Made by a program: the position numbers and the translations under genes | The notes under the pieces: generated by a model | The model's database searches: none | What the model was told of the DNA's origin: nothing | What the model saw: the letters and a program-made list of their open reading frames with translations, nothing else | Assembly (NCBI GenBank): GCA_001931875.2 | Contig: MSJH02000728.1 | Span: 1 to 11,653 of the forward strand | DNA length: 11,653 bases | Direction: 5' to 3' | DNA from: Byssochlamys sp. IMV 00236 | Lineage: Eukaryota; Ascomycota; Eurotiomycetes; Eurotiales; Thermoascaceae | Shown here: positions 1 through 8,889 of the stretch, in pieces | How positions within the stretch are numbered: the first letter of the stretch is position 1 | Layout of the letters: each line of letters opens with the position of its first letter

Positions 1-396
1 ATGTCTGGTGGAAAATCTGGTGGAAAGTCTGCTGCTGGCTCCAAGTCTCAAACTCGTTCTTCTAAGGCCGGTCTTCAATTCCCTGTCGGTCGTATTCACC
101 GTCTTCTCCGTCGTGGTAACTATGCCCAACGTGTTGGTGCTGGTGCCCCCGTTTACCTCGCTGCCGTTCTTGAATACCTCGCTGCTGAAATTCTCGAATT
201 AGCTGGTAACGCTGCTCGTGATAACAAGAAGTCTCGTATCATCCCTCGTCACCTTCAATTGGCCATCCGTAACGATGAAGAATTGAACAAGCTCCTCGGT
301 CATGTCACCATTGCCCAAGGTGGTGTTCTCCCCAACATTCACGCTTCCTTGTTGCCCACCAAGTCCAAGAAGGCTGGTGCTTCTCAAGAACTCTAA
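1..396 (+). CDS. H2A: Histone H2A, copy 1 (H2A.X-type tail)
   Basis: Core nucleosome protein that pairs with H2B. The 131-residue intronless frame has a basic N-tail, the H2A fold beginning [15 protein letters not shown] (about residues 24-38), the acidic-patch stretch around [10 protein letters not shown], and a C-terminal SQEL. That ending is the SQE motif whose serine is phosphorylated at DNA breaks in fungal H2A and animal H2A.X. Codons are strongly biased (CGT, GGT, AAG, CTC), as expected for a highly expressed gene. The start codon is base 1 of the window, so its promoter is not visible. The coding sequence is identical to H2A copy 2 (3328-3723) except one silent base in codon 130 (GAA here, GAG there), yet the 3' flanks are unrelated. 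Confidence 0.97.
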   Translation: MSGGKSGGKSAAGSKSQTRSSKAGLQFPVGRIHRLLRRGNYAQRVGAGAPVYLAAVLEYLAAEILELAGNAARDNKKSRIIPRHLQLAIRNDEELNKLLGHVTIAQGGVLPNIHASLLPTKSKKAGASQEL

Positions 397-398
397 AC

Positions 399-432
399 TA
401 ACAACAATAACAACAACAACAACAACAACAAT
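399..432 (+). repeat. AAC/CAA trinucleotide tract in H2A 3' UTR
   Basis: An almost pure AAC repeat, interrupted by two AAT units, starts three bases after the H2A copy 1 stop codon. It is absent from H2A copy 2, which shows that the two 3' UTRs have separate origins. The H3 3' UTR (about 2600-2640) has a similar but less regular CAA/CAG-rich segment. Any role is unknown. Confidence 0.85.
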
Positions 433-547
433 ACTAGCAATCAAACTCTGACTCGCTAATCAAAACTTTTTACATAATGTATTCATTTTTTTCATTACGA
501 TTTGTATTCCTTCAAGTTTTTAAATACCATGGATGCTTTTTTCTTTA

Positions 548-553
548 AATAAA
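548..553 (+). terminator. Probable poly(A) signal for H2A copy 1
   Basis: AATAAA lies 151 bases after the stop codon and is followed at 563-569 by TTGTACA. Fungal histone mRNAs are normally polyadenylated, and I see no metazoan-type histone stem-loop here. The assignment rests on position and motif only. Confidence 0.5.
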
Positions 554-660
554 GAGCCTTATTTGTACAAACAACTGTTTTCTTTGTGTATGTGCTTTAC
601 TTAAAAATGTGTGGCTGTGTGCTTTGTAATGTGATCAACATACTCTGACTAATATGTACT

Positions 661-987
661 CTATTGTGTTGGAATATAAAACTAATCGAATGCATTAGTA
701 AATAAGACAGACATGTTCCTGTAATGTTCCTAATGTAGTAATTAAAGACGAATGCGCTCATGTGACTCATGCTCTCATGTACTCATCAGAGACTGATGTT
801 TTAATATACACTCATACTCTTTTTCTATTGCCTTGAATATAAAAACTGTTGTATATAGTAGTAAGCAAGACAGACATATTCCTATTATGTTACTAATGTA
901 ATAATCAAAGACTAATGTACTCATGCGCTCATGCTCTCATGTACTCATCAGAGACTATTGTTCTAATGTATACTCATGTACTCCTTT
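661..987. repeat. Two-copy imperfect tandem repeat, unit about 163 bp
   Basis: Units run about 661-824 and 825-987, each opening with CTATTG; a third CTATTG at 988 marks the junction. Shared blocks in order are a GAATATAAAA-like segment, AAGACAGACAT, a TAATGTA..TAAT..AAAGAC segment, and an identical 29-base core at 766-794 and 928-956. Unit ends share TACTCATACTC/TACTCATGTACTC-type text. Copies differ by substitutions and small indels, so the duplication is not very recent. Within each unit CTCATG recurs as a micro-repeat. It lies in the 3' spacer between the convergent H2A copy 1 and H4 genes and has no coding potential that I can see. Confidence 0.8.
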
Positions 988-1313
988 CTATTGTATTAAG
1001 TATATTTGTTTATTATTTTATTCATTCACAAACCCTTAGATAAAAGTCTGTTTTTCGCTTTAATAGTTGTGGTGTACAATTTCTTTATATGGCAAAGGCT
1101 ATCATCCCACACACTTCTAACCCAATTCACACAGAATGCATAAAACAATTTTTTTTTCACAAGGGATTTTTTATTTGGTTTTGCAATATAAAATTAGAAA
1201 AAAGCTTGAAGCAAAAAAAGCTATATACAAAATGCTAAACTTGTTTTTGCAAGTTTTAATTATGGGAATCAATATATTTTTTGGTTCAAGATGCAAATAT
1301 TAGATGAGAATGC

Positions 1314-1703
<390 letters not shown>

Positions 1704-2106
1704 TCACACGGGATTTACCATAAATTGGGACACCGTTATTTTTTTTTTTGATTTTGAAAACAAAAACTTTTTTTGATTCACGTAAAAAAAAAAAGAGGCG
1801 CGAATGAATTTTTTAAAAATAAAAAAAAAAAACAAAAGTATAGCTTTTATAAATAAACCAATGCAAAATAAAGTCGAAATTAAACAAAAATAAAGTGTGT
1901 CGTGGATATCAATGGGATTTATTGTAAAAGTCTTTATTCTGTTTGTTTTGTTAAGGAAAAGACTATTTTATTGTATTTTGGAAGAATCCATTTCTCAAGT
2001 TTAAAAAATATCCTGTCTTTTTTTTTGTTAAACGCGCAAACTGAAAAAAAAAATAGAATATTTTTTCAAGTTAAAAAAAGCAAGATTGAATGTCCGTCAG
2101 AGATGA

Positions 2107-2580
<474 letters not shown>

Positions 2581-2638
2581 ATACCCTTCACAAACAACGA
2601 CTCTAAATACATCTCAGCAGCAACAGCAACAACACGAC

Positions 2639-2644
2639 AATAAA
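2639..2644 (+). terminator. Probable poly(A) signal for H3
   Basis: AATAAA 58 bases after the stop, following a CAA/CAG-rich 3' UTR. TTGTACAGTTT at 2676-2686 follows 31 bases downstream, and a second ATAAATAAAATG stretch lies near 2702. Which signal is used cannot be told from sequence. Confidence 0.45.
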
Positions 2645-2790
2645 TATTTTTAATATGAAAAGAAAGTTTTTTCATTTGTACAGTTTTTATTTCATTATTT
2701 CATAAATAAAATGAACTTTTTTTTAAAAAATACCACAAAATGGAATGTGCTGCTTTATTTATTTATATGAATCCTTTTTTAAGCAAGTGC

Positions 2791-2813
2791 ATACATGCAC
2801 CAATTGCATGTAT
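2791..2813 (+). other. Perfect 9-bp hairpin in H3 3' flank
   Basis: Arms ATACATGCA (2791-2799) and TGCATGTAT (2805-2813) enclose the loop CCAAT and are followed by TTTTTG. A second smaller palindrome, GTGCATACATGCAC, overlaps its left arm. It lies 210 bases past the H3 stop, probably beyond the poly(A) site, and does not match the animal histone stem-loop consensus. Confidence 0.5.
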
Positions 2814-3327
2814 TTTTGTTAGACAAGATATAAAGTCGTCATGGCAAACAAAATAGTTTTACATCGCCAAGCAACACTAATAATATATCATGAAACATTT
2901 GCTTTCCATTTCTTTTTTTTTTTCTTTCAAGAAAAATGATTACTAAAAAATGACAGGCAAACCACATGACTGATTGAAGAGCTGTACAAATTTGGAAATC
3001 TCGTAACGTAATACGAATTAGTACGATCGGGTACGAACTTACTATTTTTGTACATAAAGATCTCTAGCATATCAGACAACATTTCTACGCCATTTGATTG
3101 GCTATTTTCATAATCAACAAAGCTTACTACAAAAAAAAGAAACAAAAAAAAATTTCGCTTTTAAAATGAGAATTTATTTACAATAAAGCCCAAAAATAAA
3201 GAAAAGATAGGGTTGAAGGTCCTTCTTTTTTGTAGCTGTAAAATTTATACATAAATAAGGAAAAATAGATTTTTGGGGGATATCAAATTTTATAGAATAA
3301 ATGCTATTTGAATGTACGATAAACTCT

Positions 3328-3723
3328 TTAGAGCTCTTGAGAAGCACCAGCCTTCTTGGACTTGGTGGGCAACAAGGAAGCGTGAATGTTGGGGAGAACA
3401 CCACCTTGGGCAATGGTGACATGACCGAGGAGCTTGTTCAATTCTTCATCGTTACGGATGGCCAATTGAAGGTGACGAGGGATGATACGAGACTTCTTGT
3501 TATCACGAGCAGCGTTACCAGCTAATTCGAGAATTTCAGCAGCGAGGTATTCAAGAACGGCAGCGAGGTAAACGGGGGCACCAGCACCAACACGTTGGGC
3601 ATAGTTACCACGACGGAGAAGACGGTGAATACGACCGACAGGGAATTGAAGACCGGCCTTAGAAGAACGAGTTTGAGACTTGGAGCCAGCAGCAGACTTT
3701 CCACCAGATTTTCCACCAGACAT
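3328..3723 (-). CDS. H2A: Histone H2A, copy 2 (H2A.X-type tail)
   Basis: Second H2A gene encoding exactly the same 131-residue protein as copy 1, including the terminal SQEL. At the DNA level 395 of 396 bases match; the only change is the third base of codon 130 (plus-strand position 3334). Identity stops at the coding ends: the bases after the stop here show no resemblance to the AAC-rich 3' UTR of copy 1. It is divergent from H2B, the usual fungal H2A-H2B arrangement, with a TATA box at 3783-3791. The two H2A genes form a long inverted repeat around the H4-H3 pair. Confidence 0.98.
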   Translation of the reverse strand: MSGGKSGGKSAAGSKSQTRSSKAGLQFPVGRIHRLLRRGNYAQRVGAGAPVYLAAVLEYLAAEILELAGNAARDNKKSRIIPRHLQLAIRNDEELNKLLGHVTIAQGGVLPNIHASLLPTKSKKAGASQEL

Positions 3724-3782
3724 TTTTAAAGTTGTAAGTTAACAAGTATTGAAAAAAGGCAGAAAAAAAGATGAAGACCGCC

Positions 3783-3791
3783 CTTTATATA
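3783..3791 (-). promoter_or_regulatory. TATA box of H2A copy 2
   Basis: TATATAAAG on the minus strand, 59 bases upstream of the ATG. AATTGGGAC (+ strand 3797-3805) lies just upstream and recurs in the H4 promoter. Confidence 0.75.
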
Positions 3792-4083
3792 TGCAAAATT
3801 GGGACCCCTTCTTTTCAAATTCCGCGTTTTTTTTTTTCACTTGAATTTTTAAAAGATGACAAACACCATCCTTGTAAAAAACAACAGGGCAAAAAAAAGA
3901 TTTTTTTGTTCAAATTTTTTTTCCTTTATAGACGACTTCTTTGACCTCAAATTCCTTTGAAAAACGCGTTTGTTTCGCGAAATAAGTATAAGTCTTTATT
4001 GTTTTCAAAGGCAATCTGAGGATGACTCTGTCATAGACCAAAAAATTTCCTTTTCGGAAAACCAAGTCACGATTCTGTTTTTC

Positions 4084-4092
4084 TATATAAAA
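4084..4092 (+). promoter_or_regulatory. TATA box of H2B
   Basis: TATATAAAA ends 52 bases upstream of the H2B ATG, a spacing close to that of the other three visible histone TATA boxes. Confidence 0.75.
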
Positions 4093-4144
4093 CCAGCTGA
4101 ATTTTGAGAACCTTTTTTCCAATTTTTCATAATTATCATTAAAC

Positions 4145-4498
4145 ATGGCTGCTGAAACCGCTACTAAGGAAACCAAGAAGAACGTCCCCAAGGACAACAA
4201 GAAGAAGAGACTCTCTCGTCGTGAAACTTACTCCTCTTACATCTACAAGGTCTTGAAGCAAGTCCACCCCGATACCGGTATCTCCAACAAGGCCATGTCC
4301 ATCTTGAACTCTTTTGTCAATGATATCTTTGAACGTATTGCCACTGAAGCCTCCAAGTTGGCTGCTTACAACAAGCGTTCCACCATCTCTTCTCGTGAAA
4401 TCCAAACCGCTGTTCGTCTCATCCTCCCTGGTGAACTCGCCAAGCACGCCGTCTCTGAAGGTACCAAGGCTGTCACCAAGTACACCAGTTCCAAATAA
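4145..4498 (+). CDS. H2B: Histone H2B
   Basis: Core histone pairing with H2A. It has 117 residues, somewhat shorter than yeast H2B (about 130) because the lysine-rich N-tail is short. The fold is clear from [23 protein letters not shown] (about 25-47), through [15 protein letters not shown], to the C-terminal AVTKYTSSK. Lys112 in that motif corresponds to the ubiquitinated lysine (K120 in human, K123 in yeast). No intron, same biased codon use as its neighbours. The start is fixed by the TATA box at 4084-4092 and by the MAAETATKE tail. The 3' end converges on the RBM5/10-like gene with 143 bp between stops; AATAAA at 4613-4618 is a candidate poly(A) signal. Confidence 0.98.
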   Translation: MAAETATKETKKNVPKDNKKKRLSRRETYSSYIYKVLKQVHPDTGISNKAMSILNSFVNDIFERIATEASKLAAYNKRSTISSREIQTAVRLILPGELAKHAVSEGTKAVTKYTSSK

Positions 4499-4641
4499 AT
4501 AAGATGTAATAGTACATTACAATCCAAAAACAAACAAGTTTTATTACCCCATTTTCGTTTTCTTGTACAGTTTCATTTTACATTTTATATATAACATTTT
4601 GTAAACAATTCAAATAAACTATTTGTCAAAAAAATCAACTT

Positions 4642-6239
4642 TTATTTTCTCTTTTTTTCTATTTCGTTTTTTGGTACAGAAAAAATATCTGCATTTTCAG
4701 AATTGGTAGCGAAATCACTCATATCATTAAAGAAGGCTGTCAAATCATTCTCTAAACTAGCCTTGTACTGTTCTTGTCTCTTTCTTTCCTCTTCTTTGGC
4801 TTGTCTGAGCTCTTCTTCTCGTCTTTTCTTTTCAGCTTCAATCGCAGGTGAATACTGTGAAGCATAGGATGATTTCTCCCAGTAAGCTTTGAAACCTTCA
4901 ATTGAATTGACAGGAATGGCGTACTCGCTCTGTCCGTACACGGGTATAAAACTATCCGGATTTCCAAATGTCGCTTGCACATAACGCCCATCGATCACTA
5001 GACCATAATATCCAATGTTATCCATGGCAATCATTGCAGACTATTATGTATAAAAGGAGAAAGTTGTATAACAATAAAACAATCATTAGATGTGTTTCAA
5101 TTATATAGGCTGCTTTTTTTTTTGGTTGGCGTTACTTTGATATCAGTAAATTCGATAAATGCAAAGGAGCATGATAGCTTTGTCAGCTTGTCTCTAATAA
5201 GTAATGTGCGATAGAGCCCTTGAAATGATGATATAGCCTTGAAAATGGATTCTTCTGTAGTAAGATGATCCAGTCCTCTCAGTAAGATGAGATGACTTGG
5301 TGCAAGCGATAGGTCCTTTGTTCCATCATTAATCTCTAGTGTATCCGTACTATAAGTCCGTGTCTCGGTTGCTGCTCCTATGTGTATATCCAGTCAAAAG
5401 CATTAATCAGTTGTTCAAACGCTTCAATAGAAATAAATGTGTGTTTACGAATATTCGATTGCTTGCATTCGACGCACACTCGGCGATGAACATCATTAAA
5501 CTTTCCACACTAGCATATAAAGTTAAAAAAAAGTGAATAAATGGTAATCATTACCTACAGTTGCACAACGCCATTCTTCCTTTTCTAATGACCCGTTGTT
5601 CTTATGAGAGTAGTCCACACGCACACGGAAATCCTTCATATGGAAGGTTCGGTGCTTTTCTACAAACTGCATGGCATGCCCCACACTGGTGAATCGAACA
5701 AATGCAAATTTTCTTGATTCGCCTGTTTCACGAGACTTGATGAGCGACACTTCTTCAATGCAAGCGTTCATTTCACCAAGTCTCTTGGCAATCTTTTTTA
5801 AAATGTGTGAGTGAAAACAAAAGAAAAAGATTGCAGCAGAGTCACTTACATCCTCTTCTGTGGCATTATCAGGTAAGCCTCTCAAGACGACGTTGATGTT
5901 GGGACCTGCTGGTTTTTCATCTGATTGCTTTCTTTCAAAATATCTCTTGTCCTCAAATGAACGACGGTCGTCCTTTCTTCTCCTACGCTCTTCATATCGT
6001 TTCTATCGATAAAGTTGGCTTTATGTGATCAATAATTGTATTTTCTTTACATTGTCCTGGTCACTTTCACCCCTGTGATGTCTACTGGGTGATCGTCTAT
6101 GAGGACTAGGTGACCTATCTCTACTGTGTCTTCTTGGCTGAGGGCTGCGTGACCTTCTTCTTTCTGGACTACGAGATCTCCTTGAATGTGGACTATGTTG
6201 TCTCTTTTTAGAGTGATCGTATTCTCGAAAATCAGGCAT
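4642..6239 (-). CDS. RBM5/RBM10-type splicing regulator, six exons
   Basis: Predicted nuclear RNA-binding protein of the RBM5/6/10 group, which acts in early spliceosome assembly and alternative splicing. Exons (minus strand order): 6239-6051, 6002-5850, 5792-5559, 5509-5449, 5377-5136, 5040-4642; introns 48, 57, 49, 71 and 95 bp, all GT-AG. The joined product is 425 residues. Order: RS-rich tail (about 15-57); RRM1 (about 99-175; RNP2 NVVLRGLP, RNP1 RKFAFVRF at 141-148); RanBP2-type zinc finger (188-207) with W-x-C-x2-C-x3-N-x6-C-x2-C complete; RRM2 (about 241-320; RNP1 CSFAFIEF at 282-289); a charged coiled-coil-like segment; and a basic KKRK end. The OCRE domain, C2H2 finger and G-patch of animal RBM5/10 are missing. 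Exons rest on domain continuity; the RRM1, finger and RRM2 junctions are firm, and the last exon could extend if a weak donor were used. Confidence 0.9.
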
Positions 6240-6344
6240 TGATAATTTAAAAAAGAGAAAGAAAGAAAAAGAAAAAAATTTTACCTCCTCCCCTTCTTTT
6301 TTTTTTCTCTCTCTTTCTTTCTTTATAATAAACTAGTTTTTTTT
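6240..6344. promoter_or_regulatory. Compact bidirectional promoter (RBM5/10-like and TMEM164-like)
   Basis: Only 105 bp separate the two divergent start codons. The interval is a strong strand-biased tract: purine-rich then T/C-rich, with CTCTCTCTCTTTCTTTCTTT at about 6307-6325. No TATA box stands at a usual distance for either gene. Both leaders must be short or overlap. Confidence 0.6.
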
Positions 6345-7416
6345 ATGAGCCAATTGTTGGCAAATACTATTGAACCTTTACTATTAAAGATTGAAAGTTG
6401 GATCATTGCCATAGCTGCAGACGTTCCCTTGGAAACAGACTGGGCACAATCGTCTTATGGATCTTGGTAGCATTATTTATTGATTTCTTGTACGACTTGT
6501 TTGCTTAACTTTTTTTTTTAAAAAAAAGGTATAATAATCCTCGACAACATGGATTAGAATTATTCTTTCTAGCAACAATTTATGCAACAGCAACAATCAT
6601 CTTCTTTCGTCGTTTGCTACGACCAGGAAGCAGACATTATAAACTGATTACAGAATTCGAACCACCTCAAAAAGCATCCATAACTGAAAAAGGAATGACG
6701 TTGGCATTAGCGTCATCACTAACATTAACCCTTATTCACAAAATCATTCGTAATCGAGTATGGTTTATGCTACAGCCTTGTCATATGAGTGGATTTTTGC
6801 TTGTACTTTCACTTTTATACCCCAACAAGCGATCACCACTTCCTCACATTCTCTTTAATATTTATCTTCATCTTCAGTGGGGTGCCTTGGCTGCACTTGC
6901 ATTTCCAGATCTAAGGGAACATTACTTGATTGGAGAGACATTTAATTTCTTTGCAGGTAAAAAAGCATACAAACGTTACAATAGTTCAATTTGTAATATG
7001 ACTGTAGAACATGCACTCTTGTTGATTGTTCCTATTTATATGATCTATAGTCGCCGATATGTTGTATTACCCAAATCAAAGGAGATCTTGTGCTTGTCAT
7101 TCTTCACTTACTGTTTCTTCCATACACCTGTGCTTCATGCGCTCTCCTTAACCTCGGGATTTAATCTCAATTACATGTGGACACCTCCTCCAAGTAAATA
7201 GATATGGTTTATAAAAAGATATATTTACTAACCAAGTTTAAAGTTAAAATCCTACTGGACCTTGGACCTTCCTATCGTATTGTCATGTATGGTGTTGCCT
7301 TCATCTTCAAGTTTATCACACGATTCATTTGTGTAGAGACACTATTGACAGTCATGCCCCGTAAACGTCTAGAAAGGCAAAAGACGCATTATAAAAAATC
7401 AAGAAAGGTCGACTAA
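6345..7416 (+). CDS. TMEM164: TMEM164-family multipass membrane protein, four exons
   Basis: Homologue of animal TMEM164, reported as an acyltransferase forming polyunsaturated ether phosphatidylethanolamines. Exons: 6345-6466, 6529-6956, 7008-7193, 7244-7416; introns 62, 51 and 50 bp. The last has a perfect TACTAAC branch site. The product has 302 residues, close to the human length of about 297. The key motif is LQPCHM, with Cys125 aligning with the catalytic-type Cys of human LNPCHL, followed by several hydrophobic spans, EHALLLIVPIYM (184-195), FNLNYM and a basic C-terminal tail. The 51-bp second intron has no stop in frame; removing it restores an ungapped match to the human FELEIYYIQH..VVPIY region, so I treat it as a true intron. 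First-exon residues are less conserved, but the W at the first junction (GSW/YNNP) matches. The substrate in this organism is unknown. Confidence 0.88.
6957..7007 (+). other. In-frame stop-free intron in the TMEM164-like gene
   Basis: Donor GGTAAAAA and acceptor ACTGTAG bound 51 bases (17 codons) with no in-frame stop, so a naive reading gives a continuous protein with a 17-residue insertion in a conserved membrane region. An internal TATGAC may serve as branch site. Length is typical for this window. Confidence 0.75.
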
Positions 7417-7831
7417 ATATCACGCAATGTGTCAATAAAACGGTTCTAGAATCAGTTTAAAAAATCACGCATTATTGCGCATACACACGTTTCCCCCCTT
7501 TTTTTTTCATAGTCGCACATCCACAACGTGGATCTGAGTTTTATGGAGGACCTGCTGCTTAAGACAAAGGACATTGGTCAATTTAATCTATTTTATCGTA
7601 CAAACATGCTGATTTATTGATGTTCAGTCTTGTTGTACACATCACAGCGTCACATAGCTTTTATATATTCTTAGACTCTTGCTACACATCATGCAATCAT
7701 TTTTCTGGTCTTCCCCGAGAGAATGGATGACATCAATGACCGGAGATTTAATTTCTCTGTTTCTCTGTTTTTCTCTGTGTCAGCGTACAGTCTAGTTCTT
7801 GATCACAGTTGCTTTAGAATAATTATTTAAG
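7417..7831. other. Intergenic spacer upstream of CWC15
   Basis: This 415-bp spacer holds the probable TMEM164-like 3' end and the CWC15 promoter. Visible items are a small ATCCAC/GTGGAT hairpin near 7518-7533, a TTTCTCTG repeat around 7753-7780 and TTGTACA at 7633-7639. There is no convincing TATA box near the CWC15 start and no recognisable RNA gene. Confidence 0.55.
7434..7439 (+). terminator. Probable poly(A) signal of TMEM164-like gene
   Basis: AATAAA 17 bases after the stop codon. This close spacing would give a very short 3' UTR; position alone supports the call. Confidence 0.4.
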
Positions 7832-8709
7832 ATGGTAAGATCTATTGTTCATTGATAACATTTAATAACTCTTTTTAGACAACCGCTGCTCGCCCCACCT
7901 TTGACCCTGCTAGAGGAAACGACAACAAAGCACCTTCCTTTCAATACGGTGCTCGTGATCTCGCATCTCATACTAAACTAAAGTTCAGACAGCCTGGTCA
8001 AGGTACAGCTGATGAGATCGGTAGTAGAGAAGAATTATTAGCAGAACTAAGAGAAGCGGAAAGAAAATACTTTGAAGAAAAAGAAGGAAAGGCATCAAGC
8101 AATCGATTGATTAAACAAGATGGTGAAAGTAATAATAATGAAGAAAAGCAAAAACTCCTTGCAGAGGCAGAAAGATTGGCAAAATTGGATAAAGAAGATA
8201 CGGATGAAGAAAGTGAGAATGAGTCGAGGTAATAAAATAACCCTGTTTTTGTTATAAATATTAAACAGTGGTTTAGTAGTGACGACGATGACGACGACGA
8301 TGATGATGATGATGATAATGCAGCAGAACTATTAGCAACACTGCAACGTATTCGTAAAGAAAGAGCAGAAGAAAAAGAACGACAGGAAAGGGAAGCCCGG
8401 GAAGAAGAGGAAGCCCGAAGACAGGAAGAGGCATTGCAAGGTAACCCGCTCTTACACATTGGAGAACAAAAACGTGACTTTAGTGTCAAAAGAAGGTAAC
8501 CTAAAAAAATACCAAGGATCTGGATGCTTGGCGTGGCGACTTGGTCCCAAGCTTGCCCATGCTAACTCTATTTATTTGATAGATGGGATGATGATGTTAT
8601 ATTCAAGAACCAAGCAAGAGGAGTGGATGATCAACCCAAAAAGAGATTCATTAACGATATGCTTCGCTCTGATTTTCATAAAAAGTTCCTTCATAAATAT
8701 ATTCATTAA
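7832..8709 (+). CDS. CWC15: Spliceosome component CWC15 (Cwf15/Cwc15), four exons
   Basis: Small protein of the Prp19/CDC5L-associated set, present in the catalytic spliceosome. Exons: 7832-7834 (ATG only), 7879-8228, 8277-8495, 8583-8709; introns 44, 48 and 87 bp. The product has 232 residues, close to the human 229. The hallmark N-terminus [14 protein letters not shown] is followed by [18 protein letters not shown], a charged coiled-coil region, SSS plus twelve Asp (120-131), an E/R-rich helix, and the diagnostic end [15 protein letters not shown] (R191-N200) with [12 protein letters not shown]. For intron 2 the nearer CAG acceptor (8268) gives an early stop, so TTTAG at 8276 is preferred. 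The third intron has GCTAAC as branch site. The homologous N- and C-termini fix the frame in all exons. Confidence 0.96.
8281..8316 (+). repeat. Twelve-codon Asp run in CWC15
   Basis: A GAC/GAT microsatellite encoding twelve consecutive Asp residues in the low-complexity middle of CWC15. Acidic runs here are usual in the family, but the near-pure GAT half could vary in length between strains. Confidence 0.9.
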
Positions 8710-8834
8710 ATCATTATTATTGTTGGCATTGTAGTACCAACATACTATAACCGTACTGCGGCTACAAATAAAAAAAAATTTTACCCTACTGCGGCCAAGA
8801 TTAACTCAAAACCTTGTGTAATTTTGAATTTGAA

Positions 8835-8842
8835 TATAAATA
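8835..8842 (+). promoter_or_regulatory. TATA box of arrestin-like gene
   Basis: TATAAATA ends 47 bases upstream of the ATG at 8890, within a 180-bp spacer after CWC15. The same spacer carries two copies of TACTGCGGC (8754-8762, 8787-8795). Confidence 0.6.
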
Positions 8843-8889
8843 AAGGGACATTTTAACGTCAATTGTCGATCTCTCTCCACTATTTCATA

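Larger units (their letters stand above)
397..1313. other. Convergent H2A-H4 intergenic spacer
   Basis: This 917-bp AT-rich spacer holds the 3' ends of H2A copy 1 and H4. It contains the AAC tract, a probable H2A poly(A) signal, the 163-bp tandem repeat and a candidate minus-strand poly(A) signal for H4 (TTTATT at 1170-1175 on the + strand). I see no further gene on either strand. Confidence 0.7.
2581..3327. other. Convergent H3-H2A intergenic spacer
   Basis: This 747-bp AT-rich spacer receives the 3' ends of H3 (from the left) and H2A copy 2 (from the right). It contains the H3 poly(A) signal, the hairpin at 2791-2813, a GTACGA pair at 3021 and 3031, and a candidate minus-strand poly(A) signal at 3173-3178. 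I see no gene in it. Confidence 0.65.
3724..4144. promoter_or_regulatory. Divergent H2A-H2B promoter region
   Basis: This 421-bp spacer has a TATA box at each end. GC islets in the AT-rich sequence are CCGCG at 3822-3826, ACGCGT at 3964-3969 (the MluI cell-cycle box bound by MBF in yeasts) and the palindrome TTCGCGAA at 3974-3981 (E2F/SCB-like). Their clustering fits S-phase control of the pair. Factor assignment is inference from yeast knowledge. Confidence 0.7.

Noticed and set aside
199..444. Open frame antisense to H2A copy 1, and its counterpart at 3301-3525 over copy 2
   Set aside because: Both are shadows of the strongly biased histone codons on the opposite strand; they share sequence only because the H2A genes do.
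3910..4200. 96-codon minus-strand open frame across the H2A-H2B promoter
   Set aside because: It overlaps the H2B TATA box and start, has no recognisable motif, and runs antisense into H2B.
7998..8489. 163-codon Ser-rich minus-strand open frame
   Set aside because: It is the complement of the acidic Glu/Asp/Lys-rich CWC15 exons, including the GAT repeat read as Ser, and spans CWC15 introns.
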